A DNA stretch of 64,000 nt from Ilex aquifolium (lineage: Eukaryota; Streptophyta; Magnoliopsida; Aquifoliales; Aquifoliaceae): positions 41,713,642-41,777,641 of the forward strand of contig OX637394.1 of the NCBI GenBank assembly GCA_951799425.1, in the 5' to 3' direction. The position numbers and the translations under genes are program-made. The notes under the pieces are model-generated. The model saw only the letters and a list, made by a program, of their open reading frames with translations, did no database searches and was not told the DNA's origin. Below, piece by piece: positions 31,552 to 43,917 of this stretch (its first letter is position 1; every line of letters begins with the position of its first letter).

Positions 31552-34500
31552 ATGAGGTATCTACTGTTCTTGCTTATCTCTTACTCTCATCAGCATCACA
31601 GCAATCTATTCTTTCATCTTCATCACCGTTGCCAACCAGCCAATTTCGATGCATCGACCACCAGAGATCTGCCTTGGTGCAACTGCGGCGAGATGTTCTA
31701 AACCATTCCTCTCCTCCTGTTACATTTGAAGAAAACTCTTCAATGAAAATTTTGCAATGGGACCTGGAAAGTGATTGTTGTTCTTGGGAAGGTGTCACCT
31801 GCGACGCTGTCGGTCATTTGATCGGCCTCAACCTCAGTTACAGCATGCTTTCAGGTCATATCAGTGCCATATTTAATCTTAGTCATCTCCAATATCTCAA
31901 CTTAGCTCACAACAACTTCCAGTTAACCCCAATTCCGTCCGGGTTTGGGAGGCTTAAGAGTTTGACTCATCTTAACCTTTCACACTCCTGCTTTTCTGAT
32001 CAGATTCCCATGGAGATTTCTCTCTTGACAAAGTTAAAATCTCTAGACATATCTACCATTCCATTTTGTGAACGTCCACAGAACTTTGATGGCCCGGACT
32101 TTATTCGCGCATATGAATTTGAAGAGCTACACCGGCTCAAACTTGAAGAACCGAACCTCCAGATGTTTGTTCATAACATGAATCATCTCACAGAGCTCAA
32201 TCTAGATAATGTAGACCTCTCAGCTCAAGGTTCTAATTGGTCAGAAACCTTAGCTAATGTGCTTCCAAGACTTCAGTCTTTGAGTTTGTCTTTCTGTCGT
32301 CTCTCAGGTCCTATTCATCCTTCCTTCTCGCAGCTCCAATCTCTATCCCACATCAACCTCGAGGGTAATGATCTGTCTTCTGAGGCACCCCCTTTTTTAG
32401 GGAATTTCTCGAATTTGGTAACTCTCAGTCTAAGATCTTGTGATTTGCAAGGGAATTTTCCGGAAAATGTTTTGATACTGCCAAAACTACAAAGCATTGA
32501 TCTTTCGGACAATTCACTCCTCACTGGTCATTTGCCAAAATTTTCCTTGAATAGTTCTTTGCGGCAGTTGAAACTGTATAACACAAACTTCCGTGGAAAG
32601 TTGCCAGACTCCATTGGTAATCTCAGGTTCTTGACACATCTACTCCTCTTTTCTTCTAATTTCATTGGGTCGATCCCATCATCACTGGCCAACCTCACCC
32701 GAATTGTTGAATTGGACCTTCGTGGCAATAGCTTCAGTGGTTCAATACCTCCATTCCATGCTAGCGCGGTCCCAAACCTTGCATTCCTTCTCTTATCCAG
32801 CAATCTTCTCAGTGGCGTGATATATTCCTCGTTGTTTACTCTCCCATCGCTGCAATACTTATGCCTTGACAACAACCATTTCAGCGGTCAGCTTGAGGAG
32901 TTCTCAAATGCATCGTCTTCAGAGTTGAAATGTATATATTTTCCTGGAAATAATTTGAGTGGTCCAATACCAAAGTCAATCTCGAAACTCCCAAGGCTTG
33001 TTTATCTCGAACTTGCTGCTAACAACTTTAACGGTACCATGAAGCTCGACATCTTCCAGAGCCTCATAAACTTGAATAGTCTCGACCTCTCATACAACAA
33101 ATTGTCAATTGAACGTGACAATGGTAGCTTTACGCTTCCCAATCTCGTGGCCTTGAAACTGAGTAGCTGCAACTTGACTGAAGTTCCAAAGTTCCTCAAA
33201 AATCAAGTTGGGTTAACGACTCTGAACCTTTCCAACAACCAAATCCATGGCAGCGTTCCCAGTTGGATATGGAACAGCAGCACTCTTTATGAGTTGGATC
33301 TTTCTCAGAATGCAGTTGATTTCCTCGAACAACCTCTTCTGGATGACTCAAACCAGAGTAAAATGGTCATTGATGGCGATAAAAACCCTTCCTCTTCAGT
33401 TTTAGGCGTATTGGCCTTGCGCTCCTGCAACTTAAGTAGATTTCCAGATTTCCTGAAAAACCAAGGTAGTCTGTTTTACATCGACCTTTCAGACAACAAA
33501 ATCAATGGCCGAACCCCCAGCTGGATATGGAAGAAGAACCTTCGGTATCTAAATATTTCTCACAACTTCTTATTTGCTTTGGATGAATTTCTTCCTAGTA
33601 TGTCTACTCCACTGCAAACTCTTGATCTTCATCACAACTTGCTTGAAGGATCACTCCCTACAGCAATATGCAATTTGAGCAGCCTATCTATTTTTGATGC
33701 TTCTCAGAACAAACTAAGTGGCTTGATCCCGGAATGCCTAGGTAAGATTGGCACTCTCTCTGTCTTGAACTTAAAAGGGAACAACTATCATCGTATCCCT
33801 CCTGATTTTGCTTTAGCAAGGAGTCTTCGTTCTCTGAATATCAATGGCAATCAATTGGAGGGACCCCTTCCACGATCTTTAGCGAACTGCACAATGCTAG
33901 AGGTTTTGGATCTTGGCAACAACAAGATATCAGATACATTTCCATTCTGGTTGGATAAACTGCCTGAATTGAAAGTCCTTGTCTTGCGAGCCAATAGATT
34001 TCACGGGCAAATTGATCGTCGTGGAGGTAAATTTGTTCTCTCCAACTTGAGGATAATGGACCTATCTTCTAATGAATTTACAGGTGAGCTGTCCAAGGAC
34101 TTCTTCCAAAGTCTGAAGGCGATGGCTGCGACCGGTGGAAATAAATCAGAGCCGAAATATATAGGAGACTACGAATATTATCAAGATTCTGTGACAGTTA
34201 TGAGCAAAGGAATCGAGATGGTACTCGTGAGGATCCTAAACATATTTGTTTCTCTTGATCTCTCCAACAATAAGTTCCATGGTGAAATCCCGGAACAGAT
34301 AAAGGATCTCAAATCCCTTGTTGTGATGAACTTGTCTCGGAACAATTTTGATAGCAACATTCCATCATCACTAGGGGACTTAGCTGAGCTTGAGTCACTC
34401 GATCTATCAAGAAATAAACTCTCTGGGACAATTCCTCAACAACTTACAAGCCTTACATTCTTGGCAGTGTTGGACCTCTCTTATAACCAATTATCGGGAC

Positions 34501-34817
34501 ATGTTCCTCGAGGCAAACAATTCAATACGTTCTCAATTGCCTCTTACGAAGGAAACAGAAGATTATGCGGGTTTCCATTGTCGACGAAATGCAAAGAAAC
34601 TGATGATGCAGTACCACCAACTTCAGAAGGTGAGAATTCAGAGAATGAGAGCATGTTTGATTCAAGAACTATGTTGATGGGATATGAAAGTGGAGTAGTA
34701 ATTGGAATTTCAATTGGATACACACTGTGGTCCAGAATAGAAGATATCTGGCTTAAGAATTTTGGAGGGCGAGGAAGAAGCTCCAAGCATGGTCACAGGT
34801 TTCAATCAGGAAGATGA
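31552..34817 (+). CDS. RLP-A: LRR receptor-like protein, signal peptide frameshifted
   Basis: Family: plasma-membrane LRR receptor-like proteins without kinase (Cf-9, Ve1, RLP12 type), which sense microbial or developmental ligands and work with SOBIR1/BAK1. One open frame of about 1075 codons. Seen: LRRNT with Cys pair and CCSWEGVTCD; roughly 25-30 LRRs of the LxxLxLxxNxLxGxIP type; an island before the last four LRRs (YYQDSVTVMSKGIEM); the cap ending CGFPLSTKC; an acidic stretch; a membrane segment (about 34671-34730); and a short basic tail. The expected start ATG is at 31552, but one base is missing at about 31579 relative to RLP-C, so that ATG runs out of frame and stops at 31701. The long frame has no ATG before 31743, beyond the signal peptide. 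The membrane segment has Glu (GAA 34686) where RLP-B has Gly. Likely a pseudogene unless translated unusually. Confidence 0.8.
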
Positions 34818-35966
34818 GACCAACAGTAAGTTTATTCATGTAGTTTTATATTTGGGTGTTATTGATCTACTGACTCTACTATCATGATCAAAGATCCACC
34901 ATGTTGGTGTGATGTCAATGACTGGAATTCCCAGTGAATTGCAAGTTCAGATTGATTGAATCACATATCAGTGGTCATGACCAATATTTGTACTGACCTC
35001 ATATAATATTGTGTCGCATTCAAATCGACACGTATAACCTATAAATCTCAAACTTAGGATTACCTAATGTCTAGGACTAACCTAGGACAAGGGCTCCTTT
35101 GTCTCTCAATTGGACCCACAACACATGTTTCCCATAAAATAAAATTCACTCAATCCATATACTAGCGAAATAAAGTATAAAATTCTCCAAGTGTATGAGG
35201 ATTCATACAACACTAGATGAAGAAATGAAAACAAGGGAAAAAATAGAACATTTTTTCATATAAAATGTTGGGTCAGCATATTTTAATATGCATTTAATGT
35301 TGTTACTATGTTACGAGCCACTAACTTAACAAAAAATATTTAGAGGCAATTATATAATTAATTCTTAAAAAATAAAGTATATTAAATAATAGAAGTATTG
35401 TCTTTCGTCAGTATGTATGTGTTAGAGTATTTTACATCTATTTTACTCAATTAACGTATATGTCTTAGTAGATTAGGGAAGTGAGTGGACCAGTAATTTA
35501 CTAAAAATAGAAACAACTAGGGCCACTATACAAATTTTTAAAAATTTATGGGGGCAATATATGAACTTTTGAATTTATGGGGGAACACTCTTTAAAATTT
35601 GTAATCTATAACAATACATTGACTTTTTCTCAAAATTCAGTGGGCCCCCAACCCAGTACATGTAGTTACGGGTGTTCAAATTTTCGATTACCCGTAATTT
35701 CTTATCGTATCCGATCCTATCCAACCCTATTGATCTGTTAACTAAAAAAATCGGGTAGGAATGCGGAACATTTTTTGGTCTTTCGATTAAATCAGGTGGG
35801 AATGTGGAATGCCCATCAAATTTCTCTATATATATATATATTGGAGTGGTTATGATTTTTGATGTGTTTCATATGGTTTAAACCTAAAAATAATTGTTAT
35901 TGTATTTGTGCAACAATTATGATAGATTGATATTTATGCCTTGGACTTTCTTGTGCAAGGTGGTTA
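34818..35966. other. Downstream region of RLP-A, with hAT remnant
   Basis: Non-coding. From 35667 it carries the left part of the hAT-like element found whole at 56565-57256, starting tacgggtgttca; the right end is deleted near 35960. The match with module 2 is interrupted by small indels and by the hAT MITE present only there. Confidence 0.65.
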
Positions 35967-37396
35967 AGTTTCTGCAGAATTTTATTCACATTTTTTTTTT
36001 GTTCTATGTGCTTCAATGATTGAAGTTTTTTTTCCCGAACTAGCATTTGAAACATCATAATTAGAGCACATTGTCTTCAACTTCCACAGTCCGGATTCTC
36101 AGGTTTGAAGTGTTCCTTTAAGCAATGGGTTTTATTTTTCTGGTGTTGAATTCAGATCAGTAATGACAAGGCCATCCATCATCACCTCCAATTGGCAAGG
36201 GCATTGCGTGCTCCAAGAGGATTCTGCAGATCTTTCAGTTGTTCATAAGTCAATACTAAGTTGCTGTTGAATCTTAGACCTTATTCAACTTTTTCTCAAC
36301 ATTAATATTATTGTGACATAATTTGAGAATATAATGAATTGTGACCAATAAATGATAATGGAATATATTTAATGATGAGATTTATTATAGCATTAAATGC
36401 ATTCTATTATTACTTCATTAGTCATAATACATTATGTCACTAAATTATGTCTCAATAACATTGCTCTTTTGTAGATTCAAGATGCTGTTTGGTTTCAGTT
36501 CCACATAGTGTAGGTGCCAACTATAAAACTGGATTATTTTTTTCATTCAGAAAAAGTCCAAGAAAAAGATGTCACTCAACAGAGATTATTTTTCGTCGGT
36601 TGCAATGTAGTAATCAAATGGAGGTGAAAAAATAGAGGGAGAATTACACTTTGTATCTTGAAAGATTTAAGAATTTTTATTTTATATCCTCAAAGATTAA
36701 ATTTTTCATATTGCAGTCTCAAAGTATTAAAAATGTTATAATGTGACTCTTTTGTTAAATTCTGTTATTTTTTCCGTCAGTGTCAATAGGGTATTTTGTA
36801 CGGAAAAAATAATAAAAATTAACAAAAGGGTCACATTTTAACACTTTTGATGCATTGAGAATGTAATGTAAAAAAAATTATCTTTAAGAATACAAAATGA
36901 GAATTCTTAAATATTTCAAACTACAATTCACCAGCAAATAAAATTTGCTGACAGCTAGAGAGAAATGTTATGTGAAATCAACTTGAATATTTGACTTCTC
37001 TCAATTCAAGATGCTATTGGAAACAAAAAAGCAGCTAAATTACTCTTAGCAAGCTGCAATTTAGTAAGAGTAATGTTATATTTACTAAATTATTTATTAA
37101 ATTTTGTATTTTAAATTAGTGTGGGTGGTTGGATCAGTGGAGTCCACTAACTCCACAAAACATTCAATGTATAAGATTTTAATATATCATTTGATATATA
37201 AGATTTGATAAATAAATTTGGACAATATCATTTTATCCATTTAGTAATCACATGCCAGGCGTAGGCATACGCGGTTAAGGCCGCCCTCTAAGACCCGAAA
37301 TAAATAAAAAAAATTAGGATCACTTTTAGAAAATTTTTGGCCCTCAAATTTAACTAGGCTAGGCAATTTGAAGTTTGATATGCTGATTTGCGAAAC
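35967..37396. repeat. Leader of tandem module 2 (holds empty sites of the LINE and gypsy insertions)
   Basis: Matches 1-298 joined to 6509-7653. At about 36106 it has the LINE target site uninterrupted, and at 37392-37396 the gypsy target gaaac once. Non-coding. Confidence 0.88.
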
Positions 37397-39472
37397 CCAA
37401 TAGGAAATGAATACGAAATTAATGGGTTTGTGTGTAGTCTTAGTAGATTTGAATAATAAATGAGTGAACTTGTTAGACCTCTTAATAAATAATTTCGGTA
37501 AGGACCAAACTAAATATGACACAATCCCACTAAATACAATTTATATACGATACAAACCCGACTATACAAGATTATAAAAGAGACGAGTATGTGATGATCA
37601 AATTCTGACACAAGACTGAATGACTATCCGTATATTATCTGAAAATTGTAACTCATACTTATTTTTATCTCACACAATATTTTTTATGGATTACAATCAA
37701 AATCAATTCACTGATTAATTATCTATTACCCAATTTTCACAATTTGTATGTTTTTTTGGCTCAAATTTAAGGCTCTTTTTTTTTTGGGAAATTTGGAGGT
37801 CGGTCCTCCTATATGGACTTGTTTGGACTTAAGTCCACCAAAAAAACTTATTTGTTATGAAATCTATTTTTTGTCAATTTTACCGGATCATCCTTTCCCT
37901 TTAGAAGTGAAGTAAAACTAAAAATTAAAACTCCTAAATTTTAGAAGTTTGACTAACATTAAAAATTTTTCTCTCTCATATCTATCTATATCCATATATA
38001 TGTTAGGACTATATATCTCATATATATATATACTAGTAATTGCCCGTGCCTGAAAACATTATGTAACAAACAAAAAAAGTCAATTAGAAGGCATACCAAT
38101 TGGAAGACCACTACAAAAGCAACATATAAAGCATATAAGTGTGGATAGAAAATATATTTGAACCGAACACCTATTCCACAAATAAAAACACTATAGAAAA
38201 ATCTAATTGAATCTACAAATGTTTTAACATGTACAATTAGAAAAATTAGAACACCTTGGTGGTGAGAGACAAAGAGAGTTGAAAGAAAAAAAAATGAACA
38301 CTACATTAGAAGCGTTCAATTTGACTCCATTCTTGATCAAAAAAAAAAAAAATTGACTCCATTCTACCATTAAGCCAAAGTTTTCGGCTTCAAGAAATTG
38401 TGAGTGATTTAATATTGCATTGTCAGCCATTTTCCATAGGAATTAAATATTCCAATATCTGCTAACAAAAAGAGAGTATAAACATTAGCAAATTCCCATG
38501 TGTATGCAAATGGCATATGCTACTTGCTAGCAAGCAAACATAGATCCACCCAAGAAAGCAAAGACTGGTCAGCATATATTATTATAAACCAACATATTTT
38601 AAGCCCAAATAAGCTTATGTTCAAAACTTCCATAGTAATAAAATAGACTTCTGACCACTTATCACTAAAAAATTTAAGATAGTACAATAAACAAAATTAA
38701 TACTCATATTTTGTTAGAGGTACACCCAAGAAACCTGTTTAATTGAATGAAAACAAAGTTGCAAATAATCTAGACCCATATGAAATTCTCAATCTTAAAC
38801 TGAAAGATGAAATTTTCTCTCAAACTTCTATGGTTCTCCATTGCCATTCTAATAAATGCATCAAATAACAATAATAAATAAATCCATCAAATAACATTGG
38901 GTTGAGGTCTTGATTATATGCCACCATGCAATAAATCACTAACAACCCAATACTAAAACCAACTAAATAATTTAAAAACCACCAATTGAACACCAAATTC
39001 GTCTAAACCAACTACATAATTTAAAAACCACCAATTGAATACCAAATTCGTCTAATTTTCTTAAATCTCAAAAATCAAGTAATAACACTGTGACAATGAC
39101 ACTCCATTACGCATATGTAGAAGAAGAAATTGAAATTTATTCGTACATTATCAATATCTAATTCAATCGCCGCAACACGTTTACCAAACCAACAAACAAT
39201 ATCAATTATCAAATCAAATTCAAAATAATTAAGAACCATGTGAAACAAATAGAGGAGGGAACCAATGAGAGACATTATGACGACATTATTATTATTGATA
39301 CATCATCACCAGGTGCCACTGCCCTGTCTCTTAAGACAACATTTTAATCATATTTGCAACCACAATAATTGAATTAATGTTTGATAACGATTTTTTCTTC
39401 CCAAAATAGTTCTTTGCAAATAGCAATTGTTTAATAAATTAATATACTAAACTACATGATCTATTGCATTTT

Positions 39473-39660
39473 TTTTTTTTGGTCAGACCATCCGGTATCC
39501 GAAAGTCACATTGGGCTCCGACTAATCCGGATTCGAGCCGGGTAGGACCACAAGGGCGGCAAAGCTCTCCCTACCAAACGCAGCTGCGTTCCCAAGACTT
39601 GAACCCGAGACCTTGGTTAAGCTAGAACAGTCCCTCACCAACTGATCTAACGCTCGGTGG
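39473..39660 (-). mobile_element. tRNA-derived SINE, module 2
   Basis: Same insertion as 17047-17232, with the same 16-bp flanking duplication (39457-39472, 39661-39676) and the same A and B boxes. It therefore inserted before the module was duplicated. A few base changes (for example ggattcgagccgg here). Confidence 0.87.
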
Positions 39661-41742
39661 TGATCTATTGCATTTTAACACTACTCATAAGGTTGACATT
39701 GCACATTCACCAAATGAAATTATAAACCTTGAAATCAATAAAAACTAAACGCACCTCATAAAAAAATTCAGAAGTGCCAAGGTAATAAGCAAGAATATAC
39801 ACAACAAATTGAGTGAAAAACTAAAATCAGTTATTCATAAGAAGGACATGCAGGTCACATATGACAATGCGACTGAAAAAAAATGAACTTATTAGTAAAA
39901 CTTATGCGATGAAAAAAAGAAGAAGGGATAACCTGGTATGGGCAGTGGATTAGGGATTTTGAAAAGTGGAGAAACCAACATCATTGGCGGTGGGGAACTA
40001 TAAAGCACAACCAAACATTCCCAACAAAATCTGCTTTAGTGTATACCTATAATGAATAAAAAACATGAGGCCAATTAAGGTGAAGATTTTCATCGAATAG
40101 GTGGCGTGTATTTATATATAGGAAATAAATTTATACAAATAGACTAACTTGAGTCGTGATTTTTCCGGAGAGAGAGATAAGCAGTGTGTACCTGTATGGG
40201 ATGATGCTTGTGGATGAGCAGCGGAGATAAAGAAGTAGCAAGGGAGAGAGGGCTAAGGACATTAACAAATGCTCACATAAACACACACACATGAACACAA
40301 ACACGAACACGAACACGAACACACACACACAAAAAAAACACGAATCCAAATCAGTGCTGGTTTGTGTTAACAGTGCGCGTGTGTGTGTGTGAAAGAGAGA
40401 GAGAGAGGGGCGTACCTGAGTAGTGCAGCGAGAGAGAGGGAACAACGGAGTATTGGGGAAGATATCAATTGCGTTGGAAGAGAGAGGAGAAATAGGTAAA
40501 GATCGTCTGATAAGGATCAAATATCATAGAGAGATTATGATAAGGAAAAAAGATAAAAAATCTCCAGATTTGAAGAGAGAGAGAGAAGCGTGAGTCAGAA
40601 AATGTTGTTGGGCGGGAAAATAAAATTCAGTACATTGTCCAGACCATCAGATCAGTATTTATGAGATTATCTGAACCGTCTTTTATGTTGGGATTACGTT
40701 GTCCGTTGGATGTGTTTATGTTTTGTCTCAAAACGATCTGGACCTCTCTTTGTCTCTAAAATTCAAACTTAGCTTATAAACACAGTGGGAGCGGTTTAGA
40801 TTGGTTTTTTTTTTGGATATGATATTAAGGTTTAGTTTGGTTTGATTGCTTGAAGATGAATTGGCAAAATGTTGGATGTAAAAAATGGTAGGAAAATGAG
40901 CCAAACGCGACACTTAGGTGTAAGTATTCCATTGATGGTTTCTTGGTCCACTTGAATTGATTAAAGATTGATCAGCGCATGTTTTTTTTGTTTTGTTTAA
41001 GAGATACCCAAGTTTACTCAATTCCTAGATGTTGTTTTATACACGAAGTTTTGATTCCTTCTTGCATTCTCTATTATGGAGTAGATCATTTTGAAATGTA
41101 GACATTGCAGATCATTAGTGGTTGCAATGTCTACATATCTAAACTTTAAGATAATCTATGGTCCTCATTTTGAAACCTTGCTTTTGGTTGTGTCAAAATT
41201 TCAATCTTTAATCAATTCTTAGTTTGATTCGCTGTATAAATTTGACTTAAACTTTCCCTCAAGATTATGCATCAAACAATAATGCATTTGCTTCATCCAT
41301 TGATAAATTAAATATTTTTTTGATTGTGATTTTGCTTCCTAAAATTCTGTTGTTTAGAGAGTAAGTACTTAAAATGATGTTGGCTTTGTACTTAATTTTT
41401 GATTCAATTCTTTATTTTTATTTCAGAGTGTGTTTTTTTTTTTTTTCATTTTTAGCATTAGGCGGTGATTAGGTGTTTAGCGTTTATACAAGTTTGAGGA
41501 TATTAGTGATTTATTTGTGTAGGTTTAGTAGTGGGTGCTTTGCAAGGGTATATTTGAGCTGACCACTCCTGTTGCTTGCTTTTCCCACTTATGGGGTTTG
41601 CCACATTCACCCACTTTTTCTTCCTTATTTTTTCTATTTGGTTTTTACTCATTGGCCTTAACTCTATTTATTTTCATCCAAGTTTTTCCTAGATTCATCT
41701 TCATCAAAGTTTGAAATCATGTCGTGTGTATTGCCATTTCAG

Positions 41743-43423
41743 GAACTTTGGACTATGCTAAATAATACACACTTACGAATGCATTGTTTTGAAAGATGGA
41801 CCGATCTGGAGCACGACAAAGCCCTTGAAGTCCTCCATTTGTGTGTTGTCCCACATGGATTCACTTTTGAATTCATTGTTTTTAGGTTTGGTATTATGGT
41901 TTTGAGTTCGAAATGATTAACTCAAATTATCCCATGCAAATTCATTTTTTTTTTTAGGAAAAGTTATTTGTTTTTTTGATTGATTGAGGCTTTATGTTTT
42001 GTCTGGGAACAATGAGGAGTGCTTTGTCTTGTCTTGAGTGGACCATCATACTCCTGACTCCTGAAAGTCAGGAGCTAGGGTTAGCCGGGCTAAAATAGTC
42101 TAAAGCGCTTTATTTTTGTCAAGGCCACTAAAAGAGGCATTCTGGGTCGACTACATGCGCATCTAGTGCAGTGGCTTGGAAGCAAGCTACCTTGACCATC
42201 TTCCGAAGTTATAAAGAATCTACTGATCAAAGGCTGTAAGGGCGGACTGCTCTACATTCAGCCACACCACAGTGACCCCCGAACTTCTTCTAGTTGCGGG
42301 ACGAAATCCGACAGCCAATTGCTGGCTCTGAATAACCAGCCCAGCAATAAGCTCAATTCTTCCATAACATAACGGGGCGGGGTTGCGCGCGAGCCGAGTG
42401 ACGTAGGTGCACAGTTCCTACATTGCATTGTGCTTGAGTTGAGTTCAACAAACTGTGTATGCCATCAGATAATGTGTTTGCCAATAGTAATAATTATATT
42501 ATGGTGTCATGAGAACATTAATATTTATAGTCATAGTCATAATACATTTTACCACGATGCCTTGACAATGATTATACTAAATTGATTATGTACGCTTTTT
42601 CTGATTTGTGAGATTTCAATAGGTGGAATGTTGCGTTTCTGGGTAAAATGTTGTGTTTTATGGCTAAGAACATTTTATTCTATTATGCTTGCTAGATTCA
42701 CCTAATTATACCCATTAGCCATTCGATCAAAAGTCACATTGAGCTCCGATTGTGTTGTGTGCATCATCATCTCCAAAGGAGTTTTCCATTTTGAAGTTGA
42801 TCTAAATGTTAGACATTCTAATTAACATATAGAGTAACTCCATGGTACAAGGACCAGTTAAGTAAGTTTTCTTTTGCTAAAAATTACATCTAAAAGGTTA
42901 AAAAAAGTAATTAGGTACTTTGAGGAATTAAATTAGAAAGCTTTGTATGTAATTTTTGTAGATTAATGAATCTACACCACATTTATTTAGCAATAACAAT
43001 TGAAAATTTTATATTTACTACATTAGTTTGTCACATTGCCTTTTATATCTCAATTATAATTAACAGAGTGATCATTGCTGCACTTTCTATCTTTATTTAG
43101 TTATTAAATTTATCTATTTAAATTGTCACTTTACCCTCTTATTATGTCACCCCACAATTATGTATTTTTTGAGGTAACAATAATGTGACTGAAAGTTTAT
43201 GTTTGTGTTGGTGTGGGGTAAGGGGTATATACGTATACGATCTTTCTTGACTTAAAGTTATAATAAATCAACAAGTGGTATGTGTATGCGTGTGTGAATC
43301 GCTAATGGAAGTTTGCTAATTTCTTAATTTTTCAGATGAGAGGTTCTTTGACCTTATTGGGCAATTCGTACTAAATGGCATCAGAAGTTCTGAAGCAAAA
43401 TTTGGCGGTACTACATCTTTGAG
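41743..43423 (+). other. Two candidate exons of an unrecognised gene, module 2
   Basis: Copies of the blocks at 19311 and 20904: first block from 41743 after acceptor ccatttcag, second at 43336-43423 between acceptor ttcag and donor gaggtgaat. The 88-nt second block is unchanged from module 1. No family recognised. Confidence 0.35.
42021..42412. other. 392-bp GC-richer insert of possible organellar origin, module 2
   Basis: Same insert as 19589-19980, at the same place and the same length, with a few substitutions. Absent from module 3. Confidence 0.4.
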
Positions 43424-43869
43424 GTGAATAGAATAGTCATGGGACTGCACATTCATGGGGCATGCTCCCCTTTTCGTTTAAACTTTCGGAATTCAATTTA
43501 GTGCAGATTAATTATGATTTGTTTTTTTATGGTTATTCGGTATGGTCCTAACAAGTTTAATAGTGTAATTTTTTATAAAATATGAAATTTAATTATCGTA
43601 ATAAGCTTACTTTATTTGAAATTCTAGCTTAGTTTAGACTATAATTTTCTTTTCTTTTAAAGATTTTAGGACTTTTGTCATTTGATATGTAAAGGTCAAT
43701 GATACCAAATATCTTAGTTTGTAACATAGTTTATTTAAATTTTACTTTGTCGGGTCTATATTCATTAGCGATTGTTGAAATTTTGTGTAATACATTTTTT
43801 TCAAACATGGACACATGTTTGCAATTTTTTTATGAGTTACATAGTGCCTTCAGATACGGACAATTACTA

Positions 43870-43917
<48 letters not shown>

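Noticed and set aside
32315..33199. Minus-strand frames across the RLP genes
   Set aside because: Shadows of the strongly biased LRR codons on the plus strand; the same shadows recur in RLP-B.
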